Shown here one piece after another: positions 48,151 through 57,837 of a stretch of DNA of 64,000 nucleotides. Position 1 is the first letter of the stretch; every line of letters starts with the position of its first letter. The stretch comes from Ensifer adhaerens. GTDB lineage: Bacteria; Pseudomonadota; Alphaproteobacteria; Rhizobiales; Rhizobiaceae. The notes under the pieces were generated by a model. The model made no database searches. It had not been told where the DNA came from and saw nothing but the letters and a program-made list of their open reading frames with translations. The stretch spans positions 310,001 through 374,000 of the forward strand of contig NZ_CP118610.1 of NCBI RefSeq assembly GCF_028993555.1, written 5' to 3'. A program made the position numbers and the translations under genes.

Positions 48151-48156
48151 AACTTG

Positions 48157-48855
48157 CTACGGCGCCCAGTAAATCTGCACCGGTGAAGCGGCGCGGCGCA
48201 GCATCGCGCGGATCGGCATGTCCTTCTCGTCGCCGGCCTCTTCAGCCTTGGCGAGAACCGTCTTCTTGCCTTCGCCCTCGATGTGCAGCACCAGAAGCCG
48301 CGCATCCTGCAGGCTGGCGAAGGTAAGCGTCAGCCGGGTCTCGCCGGCGCCTTCTGCTTCCATGGTGATGACGCCGCGCGGCGTTGCCGGATCGATGGCG
48401 CGCGCAAGCTCAGACCCGCCTGGGAAGAACGATGCCGTATGCCCGTCCGTTCCCATGCCAAGGATCGCCACATCGAACGGCGCGCCGATGGCGGCGGTTT
48501 CCCGGCTTGCGATCTCAGCCGCAGCCTCGGCCGAGGGGGCGGCATGATAAAGCGGGAGGAATTTTGCCGCCGCCGCCTTGCCCTGAAGCAGGTTGGCGGC
48601 AACCAGGCCATGGTTGGAACGGTCGCTTTCCGGCGGCACGAAACGTTCGTCGACCAGCGTCACGGTTACCTTGTCCCAAGCGATGTCCTTCTTGGAAAGC
48701 GCCTGGAAGAACGCCTTGGGCGTCGAGCCGCCGGAGACTGCGATGCTCGCCGAACCGCGTGCCGCAATGCCGGCAGAAAGTGCGCTGCTTACGGCGTCAG
48801 CCAGGCCTTCCGCCAATGCCGCACCGTTTTCGAATGTATGAAGCTCTGTCGTCAT
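48157..48855 (-). CDS. pgl: Pgl, 6-phosphogluconolactonase (DevB type)
   Basis: Pgl hydrolyses 6-phosphogluconolactone. The 232-residue product has the SIAVSGGSTPKAFFQAL sugar-phosphate loop, VTLVDERFVPPESDRSNHGL and AILGMGTDGHTASFFPG motifs of the family. The ATG at 48855 is 8 bp downstream of the zwf stop on this strand. Longer upstream frame runs inside zwf and is rejected. Confidence 0.95.
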   Translation of the reverse strand: MTTELHTFENGAALAEGLADAVSSALSAGIAARGSASIAVSGGSTPKAFFQALSKKDIAWDKVTVTLVDERFVPPESDRSNHGLVAANLLQGKAAAAKFLPLYHAAPSAEAAAEIASRETAAIGAPFDVAILGMGTDGHTASFFPGGSELARAIDPATPRGVITMEAEGAGETRLTLTFASLQDARLLVLHIEGEGKKTVLAKAEEAGDEKDMPIRAMLRRAASPVQIYWAP

Positions 48856-48863
48856 GGTCGCAC

Positions 48864-50339
48864 CTATATCGCGTCGTTCCAGGTGCGGCCGTCGCGCTCG
48901 ATCAGCGCGATCGACTGGCTCGGACCCCAGGTGCCGGCGGTATAGCCCTGGACCTGTTGCCCGGTCTCCTCCCAGGCCTTCAGGATCGGGTCGACCCACT
49001 TCCATGCGGCCTCGACCTCGTCGCGGCGCACGAACAGCGTCTGGTTGTTGCGGACAACGTCGAAGAGCAGCCGCTCATAGGCGTCGGCATTGCGCACGGC
49101 AAACGCCTCGGCAAAGCTCATGTCGAGCGAAACGTTGCGCAGCCGCATGCCGCCAGGACCAGGATCCTTGATCATCAGCGACTGCTTCACGCCTTCATTC
49201 GGCTGCAGGCGGATGACCAACTGGTTGGCGGAGATACGGCCGGCATTGTTGTCGAAGATCGAGTGCGGGATCTGCTTGAAGGTGATGACGATTTCCGACA
49301 TTCGGCCGGCGAGGCGCTTGCCGGTGCGGATGTAGAAGGGCACGCCGGCCCAGCGCCAGTTGCTGACTTCCGCCTTAATCGCCACGAAGGTCTCGGTGTT
49401 CGAAACGCCGCCTTCGAGCTCTTCAAGGTAGCCCTTGACCGGGCCGCCGGCGGAAGCACCGGCGCGGTACTGGCCGCGCACAGTCACCTGTTCGACGTTC
49501 GATGAAGTGATCGGTTTCAGCGCGCGCAGAACCTTGAGCTTTTCGTCGCGAACCGCTTCCGCGTCCATCGAGGTCGGCGCTTCCATGGCGACGAAGCAGA
49601 CGAGCTGGAGGATGTGGTTCTGCACCATGTCGCGCAGCGCACCGGCCTTGTCGTAGTAGCCGGCGCGGTTTTCGAGGCCGACGGCCTCCGACACGGTGAT
49701 CTGCACATGGTCGATATGGGCGGAATTCCACAGCGGCTCGTAGAGCGCATTGGCAAAGCGCAGCGCCATCAGGTTCTGCACCGTTTCCTTGCCGAGATAG
49801 TGGTCGATACGGAAGATCTGTTCTTCGCGGAAGACCTTGCCGATCGTGTCGTTGAGCTCGGTCGCCGAGGCGAGGTCACGGCCGATCGGCTTTTCGACGA
49901 CGATGCGGGTGTTCTTGGTGATCAGCTTGTGATCGCGGATGCGCTCGGAAATGTCGCCGAAGATCGCCGGGCCGACGGCGAGATAGAAGGCACGGATGCG
50001 CTCCTTGCCCTCTTCGAGGATCTTCTTCAGCGCGTCCCAACCCTGGTCCGACTTGGCATCGACCGAAACGTAGAACAGGCGCGCAGCGAACTTCGCGACT
50101 TCCTCTTCCTTGTACTCGTCCGCCTTCAGATGTTCCTTCAGCGCGTCGACGGCGAACTTGCGATAGTCCTCATGGCTGAGTGCCGCACGCGACGCACCGA
50201 TGATGCGGGTCGGCTCGGTGATCTGGCCTTCCAGTTGCCGGTGATAGAGCGCCGGCAACAGCTTGCGCTCCGCAAGATCGCCGGTGCCCCCGAACACCAC
50301 ATAGTCAAATGGTTCGACGGGAATGATCTGGCTGCTCAT
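48864..50339 (-). CDS. zwf: Zwf, glucose-6-phosphate 1-dehydrogenase
   Basis: The 491-residue enzyme has the NADP-binding FGGTGDLAERKLLPALY and the substrate/catalytic motif FRIDHYLGKETVQNL. It oxidises glucose-6-phosphate at the head of the Entner-Doudoroff and pentose phosphate routes. It is the first gene of zwf-pgl-edd. An AT-rich stretch with AATCGATTTAAA (50381-50392) lies upstream and may hold its promoter, but I cannot define hexamers with confidence. Confidence 0.96.
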   Translation of the reverse strand: MSSQIIPVEPFDYVVFGGTGDLAERKLLPALYHRQLEGQITEPTRIIGASRAALSHEDYRKFAVDALKEHLKADEYKEEEVAKFAARLFYVSVDAKSDQGWDALKKILEEGKERIRAFYLAVGPAIFGDISERIRDHKLITKNTRIVVEKPIGRDLASATELNDTIGKVFREEQIFRIDHYLGKETVQNLMALRFANALYEPLWNSAHIDHVQITVSEAVGLENRAGYYDKAGALRDMVQNHILQLVCFVAMEAPTSMDAEAVRDEKLKVLRALKPITSSNVEQVTVRGQYRAGASAGGPVKGYLEELEGGVSNTETFVAIKAEVSNWRWAGVPFYIRTGKRLAGRMSEIVITFKQIPHSIFDNNAGRISANQLVIRLQPNEGVKQSLMIKDPGPGGMRLRNVSLDMSFAEAFAVRNADAYERLLFDVVRNNQTLFVRRDEVEAAWKWVDPILKAWEETGQQVQGYTAGTWGPSQSIALIERDGRTWNDAI

Positions 50340-50436
50340 GGGATATCTCGATCTGTTCAGGTCACGGACACATATAATCTAATCGATTTAAACGCGCTAG
50401 GGTGCGGCGCAATAAAATGCCGCCGCGAGCGTTTCT

Positions 50437-51723
50437 TTAGAACCTGTCGCGTAATGCGTACCAGCTTAGCGCGAGGAAGAGAAGGGCGGAGCGGAACCGC
50501 GTACCACCGGGAAAAGCCGGGATTTTCAGGGCTTTCAAGAGATCGAGCTCGGTATCCTTGCCGAGCGCCAGGTCGGCATAGAGCTTGCCGCAATAGTTGG
50601 AAAGCATCACGCCATGGCCGGAATAGCCGCCGATCGACGTGACGCCGGGCATGACCTCGCGACAGAAGGGCGTGCGCGGCATGGTGATGCCGACGGAGCC
50701 GCCCCAGGCATGGGTGATCTCGATATTGGCGAGTTCCGGATAGATCTCGCTGATCTGCCGGCGGATATGGGTCGAGATATCCAGCGGGTTGTCGGCGGTA
50801 TAGGCCTCACGGCCGCCGAAGAGCAGCCGTCCGTCCCGCGACTTGCGGAAGTAGCGCACGACGAAGCGTGAATCGTCGACCGATTCGCCGCCGGGAATGA
50901 CGTTTGGGTGGTCGGAGAGCACCGTCGTCGCGCCGATGAAGGATCGGATCGGCATGACGTGGCTGGCGCTCACCGGCTCGAGGTTGCCGATATAGGCGTT
51001 GCAGGCGACGAGCACGCGATCGGCAGTGATCGTGCCACGGTCGGTGGTGATGACGATCGCGCCGCCTTGGCGATTGATCTTCAGGGCTTTCGTCTGTTCG
51101 AAGAGGTTGGCCCCGGCGAGTGCCGCCTGCTTCGCAAGGCCCACCAGAAGCTTCATCGGATGGATATGGCCGGTGCCGGCATCGCGGATGCCGAAATGGT
51201 AGTGGTTCGATCCGAGCCGGCTTGCGGTTTCCTCGCGCTCCATGAAGGAGAGATGCGGATAGCCGAAGCGTGTCGCCATCGCTTCCGCATGGTCGCGATA
51301 GTCCTTTTCGAGGCTCTTCTTGTGGCCAACCGAGAGCTGGCCGGGCACGAATTCGATGTCGATTTCGTGCGCGCTTGCGAAGTCGAGCACATAGCGCTTG
51401 GCATTCTCGGCCATGTCGAAGAGCGCCTGCGCCCGCTCATGGCCGAGACTTTCCTCCGTCTCGTCCGCCCAGGCCCGCTGTCCGGTGCCGAACTGGCCGC
51501 CATTGCGGCCAGACGCACCGTCGCCGAAGCGGCAGGCATCGATCAAGGTGACGTCAACGCCTTGCTTCGCGAGGTTCCAGGCGGCTTGCAGCCCCGTGTA
51601 GCCGCCGCCGACGATCGCGATATTGGCTTTGCGCGATCCCGGCATGGCGGGATACTCCGGTCGGTCTGGAACTGTTGCCTCATACCAGGAGAAACCGGGT
51701 GAGATCGGGCTTTGCCAGGGCAT
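50437..51723 (-). CDS. FAD-dependent amine oxidoreductase (PuuB/DadA-like)
   Basis: The 428-residue protein has a DAO-family FAD fold. IAIVGGGYTGLQAAWNLAKQG binds ADP-ribose, CRFGDGASGRNGGQ is a flavin-contact motif, and the C-terminus has SIGGYSGHGVMLSNYCGK. Closest named activities are gamma-glutamylputrescine oxidase and related deaminating oxidases. It lies 15 bp after the glutamine synthetase-like gene, and that pairing supports a polyamine or amine role. Substrate is not provable here. Confidence 0.85.
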   Translation of the reverse strand: MPWQSPISPGFSWYEATVPDRPEYPAMPGSRKANIAIVGGGYTGLQAAWNLAKQGVDVTLIDACRFGDGASGRNGGQFGTGQRAWADETEESLGHERAQALFDMAENAKRYVLDFASAHEIDIEFVPGQLSVGHKKSLEKDYRDHAEAMATRFGYPHLSFMEREETASRLGSNHYHFGIRDAGTGHIHPMKLLVGLAKQAALAGANLFEQTKALKINRQGGAIVITTDRGTITADRVLVACNAYIGNLEPVSASHVMPIRSFIGATTVLSDHPNVIPGGESVDDSRFVVRYFRKSRDGRLLFGGREAYTADNPLDISTHIRRQISEIYPELANIEITHAWGGSVGITMPRTPFCREVMPGVTSIGGYSGHGVMLSNYCGKLYADLALGKDTELDLLKALKIPAFPGGTRFRSALLFLALSWYALRDRF

Positions 51724-51738
51724 GGAGAACCTCTGAGG

Positions 51739-53175
51739 TCAGACGTTGAGAAGCAGGAATTCGCGTTCCCATGGACTGATGACCTGCATGAAGGTCTCGA
51801 ACTCGCCGCGTTTGACGCCGGCATAGATTGCGATGAACTCAGGGCTTAGCACGTCTGCAAGCGACGGTGCCGATTCCAGCAGGGCGACCGCTTCGAGCAG
51901 GCCGCGCGGCAGGTCGATCTCGCCCTCGTTGGCCGTGTCCTCGGTCGGTGCCGTCGGCTCGCGCTGTTCGATGATGCCGAGATAACCGCAGGCAAGCGAG
52001 GCCGCGAGCGCCAGGTAGGGATTGGCGTCCGAGCTCGGCAGTCGGTTCTCGATACGCCGGGCGACCGGCTCCGACACCGGGATGCGGAAGGCGGTCGTGC
52101 GGTTGTCGTAACCCCATGCGGTGTTGACCGGCGCCGACATGTCGGGCGTCAGCCGGCGGAAGGAGTTCACATAGGGCGCCATCATGACCAGCGTGCGCGG
52201 CACGTAGTGCTGCATGCCGCCGATGAAGTGGAAGAACTCCTTCGATGCCGATCCATCCGGGTTCGAAAACAGGTTCCGGCCGGTGTTGATTTCGACCACC
52301 GACTGGTGGATGTGCATCGCCGAACCGGGCTGGCCCTGCATGGGCTTTGCCATGAAGGTGGCATAGATGCCGTGCTTCAGCGCCGCCTCGCGGATGGTGC
52401 GCTTGAACAGGAACACCTGATCGGCAAGCTCTATCGGATCGCCGTGGCGAAGGTTGATCTCGAGCTGCGCCGGACCCTCCTCGTGGATCAGCGTGTCGAT
52501 CTCGAGGCCCTGCTTCTCGGAGAAGTGGTAGATGTCGTCGATCAGTTCGTCGAACTCGTTGATGCCGGCAATCGAATAACCCTGGCCGCCGAGGATCGAG
52601 CGACCGGAGCGGCCTTTCGGCGGATGCAGGGGATAGTCGGGATCGTCATTGGTGGCGACGAGGTAGAATTCGATCTCGGGCGCAACGACCGGCTTCCAAC
52701 CTTTTTGCTTGTAGAGGTCGACCACGCGCTTCAGGACGTTGCGCGGCGTGTAGCTGATCTGCTCGCCCTGCGAACCGACGATGTCGCAGATCACCTGCGC
52801 CGTCGGGTCGGTCTCCCAGGGCACGACGGAAAGGGTCGAGAGATCGGGCACGAGCTTGATGTCGCTGTCGCGCGAATCGTACCGGAACTGCCCGGTTTCA
52901 TCAGGATACTCGCCGGAGATCGTGTGCCGGTAGACAGCCGAGGGCAGGGCCAGCGAGGTGTTGGACGTGAATTTCGAGGTCGGCATCATCTTGCCGCGCG
53001 GCACGCCGGCAAGGTCTGGCGTGATGCACTCGACGTCTTCGATGCCGCGGATCTTGAGCCAGTCCGTGGCTTCCTTCCAGGTCTTCACACCGCGAAGGGA
53101 GTGCAGGGCGGGGGGTATTTTCGAAGTTTTGCTGATTTTCGTTGTTTGTTGGGCAGCACTTCTCTTTGAGGGCAT
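51739..53175 (-). CDS. Glutamine synthetase-family protein (PuuA-like)
   Basis: The 478-residue GS-fold protein has metal/ATP-site motifs VAPEIEFYLVA, HEEGPAQLEINLRHGD, GQPGSAMHIHQSV, and the late RIENRLPSSDANPYLALAA. GlnA-type adenylylation motif is not seen. With the adjacent PuuB-like oxidase this suggests gamma-glutamylation of an amine such as putrescine. The N-terminal 20-30 residues (Lys/Thr/Ser-rich) are poorly conserved-looking, so the true start may be later. Confidence 0.85.
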   Translation of the reverse strand: MPSKRSAAQQTTKISKTSKIPPALHSLRGVKTWKEATDWLKIRGIEDVECITPDLAGVPRGKMMPTSKFTSNTSLALPSAVYRHTISGEYPDETGQFRYDSRDSDIKLVPDLSTLSVVPWETDPTAQVICDIVGSQGEQISYTPRNVLKRVVDLYKQKGWKPVVAPEIEFYLVATNDDPDYPLHPPKGRSGRSILGGQGYSIAGINEFDELIDDIYHFSEKQGLEIDTLIHEEGPAQLEINLRHGDPIELADQVFLFKRTIREAALKHGIYATFMAKPMQGQPGSAMHIHQSVVEINTGRNLFSNPDGSASKEFFHFIGGMQHYVPRTLVMMAPYVNSFRRLTPDMSAPVNTAWGYDNRTTAFRIPVSEPVARRIENRLPSSDANPYLALAASLACGYLGIIEQREPTAPTEDTANEGEIDLPRGLLEAVALLESAPSLADVLSPEFIAIYAGVKRGEFETFMQVISPWEREFLLLNV

Positions 53176-53299
53176 AAATCACCGGTTTTGGCTTCGGATG
53201 ACGCATCATAACCACAGATTGGCAATTGGCTAGATGGCCTTGGTCATTGACTTTCTTCTTTGCCACCGGGAAGGAAAGACAAAAGAGCTGGGGTGTTTC

Positions 53300-54484
53300 G
53301 TGGCTGAAAAGAAGGATGTGGTCATCATCGGCGCCGGTGCCGCGGGCATGATGTGCGCCATCGAAGCGGGCAAGCGCGGCCGCCGCGTGGCTGTGCTCGA
53401 CCATGCCAAGGCACCCGGCGAGAAGATCCGCATCTCGGGCGGTGGCCGCTGCAATTTCACCAACATCCATGCGGGGCCGAAGAATTTCCTTTCGGCCAAC
53501 CCCCATTTCTGCAAGTCGGCACTGGCCCGCTACACGCCGCGTGATTTCCTTGCGCTGGTCGAAAAGCATGGCATCGCCTGGCATGAAAAAACGCTCGGCC
53601 AGCTCTTCTGCGACCATTCGGCCAAGGACATCATCAGGATACTGCTTGCCGACATGCGCGAGGTGCATGCCGAGTTGCGGCTGGAGACAACGATCGAGAG
53701 CGTTGAGCGCCACGGCGCGGGCTTCCGCGTCATGACCGGCGAGGGGCCTATCGATGCGCAGTCGCTCGTCATAGCCAGCGGCGGCAAGTCGATCCCGAAA
53801 ATGGGCGCGACCGGGCTCGCCTACCGGATCGCCGAGCAGTTCGGCCTTGGCATCGTTGAAACGCGGCCTGGTCTCGTGCCGCTGACCCTCGATCCGGCCC
53901 AGCTCGAAACGATCGGCGAATTGGCGGGGGTTGCTGCCGATGCCGAAGCCCGGATCGGCAAAGCGGCCTTTCGCGAGGCGGTGCTGATCACCCATCGTGG
54001 GCTCAGCGGCCCGGCGATCCTGCAGATCTCATCCTATTGGCGCGAGGGGCAGGAGATCGAGCTCAGGCTGATGCCCGATATCGACATCGCCGCGATCCTC
54101 AAGGAGATCCGCCGCACCCACGGCAAGCAGGCGGTGCAGACGGCGCTTGGCGATATCCTGCCACGCCGGCTCGCACAGTTTTTCGCCGATGGCGCGAAGC
54201 TCACTAGCCGTCAGCTGGCTGACCTCTCGGACAAGACGCTCAATCAGCTTGCGGCATCGATCCAGGCCTGGACGATCAAGCCCGCCGGCTCCGAGGGTTA
54301 TCGTACCGCGGAAGTCACGCTCGGCGGCGTCGATACCAATGGGCTTGATTCCAAGACGATGCAGGCAAAGGCGGTGCCGGGGCTGTATTTCATCGGCGAA
54401 TGCGTCGATGTGACCGGCTGGCTCGGCGGCTACAATTTCCAATGGGCCTGGGCATCGGGCTTTGCTGCCGGGCAAGATGCCTGA
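53300..54484 (+). CDS. HI0933/YhiN-type flavoprotein
   Basis: The product is about 394 residues, the normal family size. It has an N-terminal dinucleotide-binding VVIIGAGAAGMMCAIEAGKR, then the family signature APGEKIRISGGGRCNFTN, and the C-terminal YFIGECVDVTGWLGGYNFQW. The biological role of the family is poorly known. The GTG at 53300 is preferred to the ATG-like start at 53234 because the flavin fold begins directly after it. The gene is divergent from the GS-like gene. Confidence 0.85.
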   Translation: MAEKKDVVIIGAGAAGMMCAIEAGKRGRRVAVLDHAKAPGEKIRISGGGRCNFTNIHAGPKNFLSANPHFCKSALARYTPRDFLALVEKHGIAWHEKTLGQLFCDHSAKDIIRILLADMREVHAELRLETTIESVERHGAGFRVMTGEGPIDAQSLVIASGGKSIPKMGATGLAYRIAEQFGLGIVETRPGLVPLTLDPAQLETIGELAGVAADAEARIGKAAFREAVLITHRGLSGPAILQISSYWREGQEIELRLMPDIDIAAILKEIRRTHGKQAVQTALGDILPRRLAQFFADGAKLTSRQLADLSDKTLNQLAASIQAWTIKPAGSEGYRTAEVTLGGVDTNGLDSKTMQAKAVPGLYFIGECVDVTGWLGGYNFQWAWASGFAAGQDA

Positions 54485-54718
54485 TCTCCCCGCTTTTGGT
54501 GGCGCGCGCTTCAGCGATTGTTAACGGGTCTGATCGAACCTTGTTTATCGTCGGCACAGCCGGCGGTTGGTGAGATCGGATTGTCACATAAACGGAAATA
54601 ACACTGTTTCCATTTTTTTGACTTTCCTCCGCCACGGCATGGCTGCAATATAATGTGACTGGCAAGCCGGTTCATCCGGGCCGATGTTTGCCGGTGAATG
54701 TGACAAGGACAGGATGCC

Positions 54719-54865
54719 ATGAACCAACCACGCCGCCGTCCCCGCGCCATCGCGATCGCCCGCACCGATGAAAGCCGTCAGCAGAAGGCCGCGCTCACGC
54801 GCCTCGCCCTGATCGCTTTCTTCGCCGTAGCCGCACTTGCAGCCCTTCCGGCTCTTTGGTTCTGA
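54719..54865 (+). CDS. Small single-pass membrane protein (48 residues)
   Basis: An ATG with a good AAGGACAGGA Shine-Dalgarno opens a 48-residue frame. It has a basic N-terminal half (MNQPRRRPRAIAIARTDES) and a C-terminal hydrophobic helix (LTRLALIAFFAVAALAALP) ending in LWF. This is a positive-inside, tail-anchored layout. A hairpin follows its stop. I do not recognise the family. The 234-bp gap before it (54485-54718) is AT-rich and likely holds its promoter. Confidence 0.6.
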   Translation: MNQPRRRPRAIAIARTDESRQQKAALTRLALIAFFAVAALAALPALWF

Positions 54866-54874
54866 TCTCAGGCG

Positions 54875-54894
54875 ACCGGCCCGAGACGGCCGGT
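54875..54894 (+). terminator. Hairpin after the small membrane protein gene
   Basis: The 7-bp stem ACCGGCC / GGCCGGT has a 6-nt loop and is followed by TTCCTT. The rest of the 353-bp gap 54866-55218 holds an AT-rich patch (54957-54985) that could be the chemoreceptor promoter, and no gene I can support. Confidence 0.6.
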
Positions 54895-55218
54895 TCCTTG
54901 GGCGCAGGTGAAGCGCCCCCGCGCCCCTTCGGATTTTCTGCCGTAGGTGAAACGCGCTTATATAAATTTTAATCGTTCAAAACAGATAGTACGACGATGT
55001 GAGTTTCGTCAGGTTCGCGTTGCCTGGGGGTGGACGCGAATCCGCAATGATTGCCGACGGACTTGCGGCGTGCGCCGTATGATTTTCCGAAAAACATCAG
55101 CCTGTTTGCGCATCGGGTGGCTCTCGATCGCTCGCGCCTTCACGCCCTGTCGTTGAAGGCGGAGACGTCTCGAGCTGCCGGGGGAGGCGAATGCGAGCTG
55201 CGAGCCAAGGTGTTTTCA

Positions 55219-57741
55219 ATGTTCATTGATAGAATTCTTGCCCGTTTCAAGATCCAGACGAAGGTGCTCTTTTTCATCCTGCCTTTCGTCGTCAGCATCT
55301 GTGCCGTCGGTATCACCGGCCTCTATGCATCCGGCCTGCTTCAGGGCCGCATGGAGATCTCCAACAGCGTGCTGCAGACATTGAGCGGCTTCAAGGATGT
55401 CTATGCGGGCATGAACGCCTTCCTGCATTCGACGACCGAGGAAACCAGGCAAGCCGTCCAGTCGAAAATTTCGACCCAGAAGGACGTGCTTGCGGCGACG
55501 GCCGCACAGGTCGCCGGCCAGAGCGGCCAGGACGAACTGACGGCTGCAATCGCCGCGACGAACGACATCGAGGCGCGCATCGACGGTCTCTGGAAGCTGC
55601 ATGTCGGCGAACAGGAACTGCGCACGGCGATGGCTGCGAACCTCGATGCGCTGCTGATCGAGCGCTCCAAGATCAACGAGGAATCGAACCGGCTGCAATA
55701 TGCCGTGCGGAAAAACGAGAACGCCGCCAAGACCATGCTGCGCGAAGCCGAAAAGCTGATGCGCGCCAGCCGCTTCTTCAACGAGTTCGGCACCGAGGTC
55801 AGCAAGGCGATCACCGTCGACGACAAGCTGAAAGCGGTCAAGGAACGCTTCCCGATGATCGGCCGCACCGAGCGCGATATCTTCCGCCTGCTGCCGAAGG
55901 ATGAGAAGTCGCTTGCCGAAACGATCACGTCGGCCTCGAGCGAGATCGGTTCGCTGCTGAAGGCGCCGGCCGGCCCGGAGACGCTTGCCGGTATTTCCAA
56001 GTATGTCGACCGCTTCCGCACCGCGAGCTTCCGCCTTGAGGCGGCGTCGGTCGGCAAGATGCGTGACGCGACGCGTATCTTCGCCGAACTCGACGAGCAG
56101 ATCGTCACGACGGAATCGGTGTTGACTGCCACCCGCCGGCTCGCGGCTTCGATCACGGACATCCAGATTTCTGCCGCCACCTTCATGGGCCAGACGAACG
56201 AAGAGAACCGCCAGAAGCTGCTCGACAAGTCGCTTGCCGTTCAACAGAACATGGCGACGCTGCGTGGCGTTGCCAGCGACGGCGCGTCCTTCGACAAGAT
56301 TGCCGATACGCTGATGCCGATCCTGACGTCGATGAAGAAGGATGCCGCAGCGCTCGTCGAAATCACCGTCAAGCGGACCAGCGACTTCGACGCTGCCGGC
56401 CAATCGATCGATCAGATCTGGGGCGACCTTACCGGCTTTGCGGAACAGCAGAAGGTGGCTGCCGGAACGGAACGCCAGGAGGCAAACCAGATCTCGGTGG
56501 CGGCGACCGTCGCCGGCGTCGTCATCGCGCTGCTCGCCGGCATTGCGTTGACGCTGACGCTGAAGAAGCCGATCGGTCAGATCACCGCTGCCATGCGTCG
56601 CCTCGCCGATGGCCGTCTCGACACGGCGATCGACGGCGATGCTCGTCGCGACGAGATCGGTGACATGGCGCGCGCGCTCGGCGTCTTCAAGGAGAACGCG
56701 CTTTCCAAGGTGCGCATCGAGGCCGAGAGCGAAGAACAGCGGACCCGCGCCGAAATCGAGCGCAGCCGCAACGATCACGAAAAGCGCGAACTCGACCGTC
56801 AGATCGATCTGGCCGTCACCGAGCTTGCCGCCGGCCTCGGCCGTCTCGCGCAGGGCGACCTCTCGCGCCAGATCGAGGTTCCGTTCCACGGTCGTCTTGA
56901 ACAGTTGCGCGAAGACTTCAACGGCTCGCTGATCCGCCTGCAGGACACGCTCTCGCAGATCCGGGCCAATGCGCAGGCGATCCAGGAAAGCGGCTCCAGC
57001 ATGCACCATGCCGCCGACTCGCTCTCGAAGCGGACGGAGGCCCAGGCGGCATCGCTTGAAGAAACCGCCGCCGCCGTCGACCAGATCACCGTGACGGTTC
57101 GCTCCTCGGCCGAGCGTGCCGGCGAAGCCAACCATGCCGTGATCCAGACGAAGCGCAGCGCCGACAGCTCGGCGACCGTCGTTACCAACGCGATAGCGGC
57201 CATGGGACGCATCGAGGAGGCCTCGCGCCAGATCGAGCAGATCATCGAGGTGATCGACGATATCGCCTTTCAGACGAACCTGTTGGCGCTGAATGCCGGC
57301 ATCGAGGCGGCGCGCGCAGGGGAAGCGGGCAAGGGCTTTGCCGTAGTCGCCCAGGAAGTGCGTGAATTGGCGCAGCGGTCGGCAGAGGCTGCGCGCGAGA
57401 TCAAGGGTCTCATCAACAAGTCGACGAACGAGGTCAATGCCGGTTCGCACCTGGTCAAGGAGACGGGCGAAGTGCTGGCATCGATCAGCGCGCAGATCGT
57501 CACCGTCAGCCAGCATGTCGAGATGATCGCGACCGCAAGCCGCGACCAGGCCGTCGCCTTGAACGAGGTCAACGGCTCGGTCAACCAGATGGACCAGATG
57601 ACGCAGCAGAACGCTTCCATGGTCGAGGAGGCGACGGCGACGAGCCGGTCGCTCGCGCACCAGGCGGACACGTTGATGATGCTTGTCGAGCAGTTCCGGC
57701 TGGAGCCGGAGGCAGACGACTACAATTACCGCGCCGCCTGA
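55219..57741 (+). CDS. Methyl-accepting chemotaxis protein with large helical sensor
   Basis: The 840-residue receptor has a first membrane helix (about residues 15-40), a large all-helical periplasmic region (about 40-420), a second membrane helix (about 425-447), a HAMP domain (about 448-500) and a cytoplasmic signalling domain. The hairpin tip is in AFQTNLLALNAGIEAARAGE (about 684-703). No C-terminal NWETF-type CheR/CheB tether is present (ends DDYNYRAA). The ATG at 55219 follows AAGGTG; the upstream open frame adds a non-membrane leader and is rejected. Confidence 0.95.
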   Translation: MFIDRILARFKIQTKVLFFILPFVVSICAVGITGLYASGLLQGRMEISNSVLQTLSGFKDVYAGMNAFLHSTTEETRQAVQSKISTQKDVLAATAAQVAGQSGQDELTAAIAATNDIEARIDGLWKLHVGEQELRTAMAANLDALLIERSKINEESNRLQYAVRKNENAAKTMLREAEKLMRASRFFNEFGTEVSKAITVDDKLKAVKERFPMIGRTERDIFRLLPKDEKSLAETITSASSEIGSLLKAPAGPETLAGISKYVDRFRTASFRLEAASVGKMRDATRIFAELDEQIVTTESVLTATRRLAASITDIQISAATFMGQTNEENRQKLLDKSLAVQQNMATLRGVASDGASFDKIADTLMPILTSMKKDAAALVEITVKRTSDFDAAGQSIDQIWGDLTGFAEQQKVAAGTERQEANQISVAATVAGVVIALLAGIALTLTLKKPIGQITAAMRRLADGRLDTAIDGDARRDEIGDMARALGVFKENALSKVRIEAESEEQRTRAEIERSRNDHEKRELDRQIDLAVTELAAGLGRLAQGDLSRQIEVPFHGRLEQLREDFNGSLIRLQDTLSQIRANAQAIQESGSSMHHAADSLSKRTEAQAASLEETAAAVDQITVTVRSSAERAGEANHAVIQTKRSADSSATVVTNAIAAMGRIEEASRQIEQIIEVIDDIAFQTNLLALNAGIEAARAGEAGKGFAVVAQEVRELAQRSAEAAREIKGLINKSTNEVNAGSHLVKETGEVLASISAQIVTVSQHVEMIATASRDQAVALNEVNGSVNQMDQMTQQNASMVEEATATSRSLAHQADTLMMLVEQFRLEPEADDYNYRAA

Positions 57742-57837
57742 GGCGTCGGGCTATCGAATTCGCTGATGGCGGACGTTCCGCCATCCGGCGAAGGCACGGC
57801 AAACCGGTATCGCCGTGCGATATAACAAGGGCAGGGG

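Noticed and set aside
54618..54654. TTGACT and TATAAT upstream of the 48-residue gene as a promoter pair
   Set aside because: The hexamers are 25 bp apart, too far for a sigma-70 promoter, so I did not list them.
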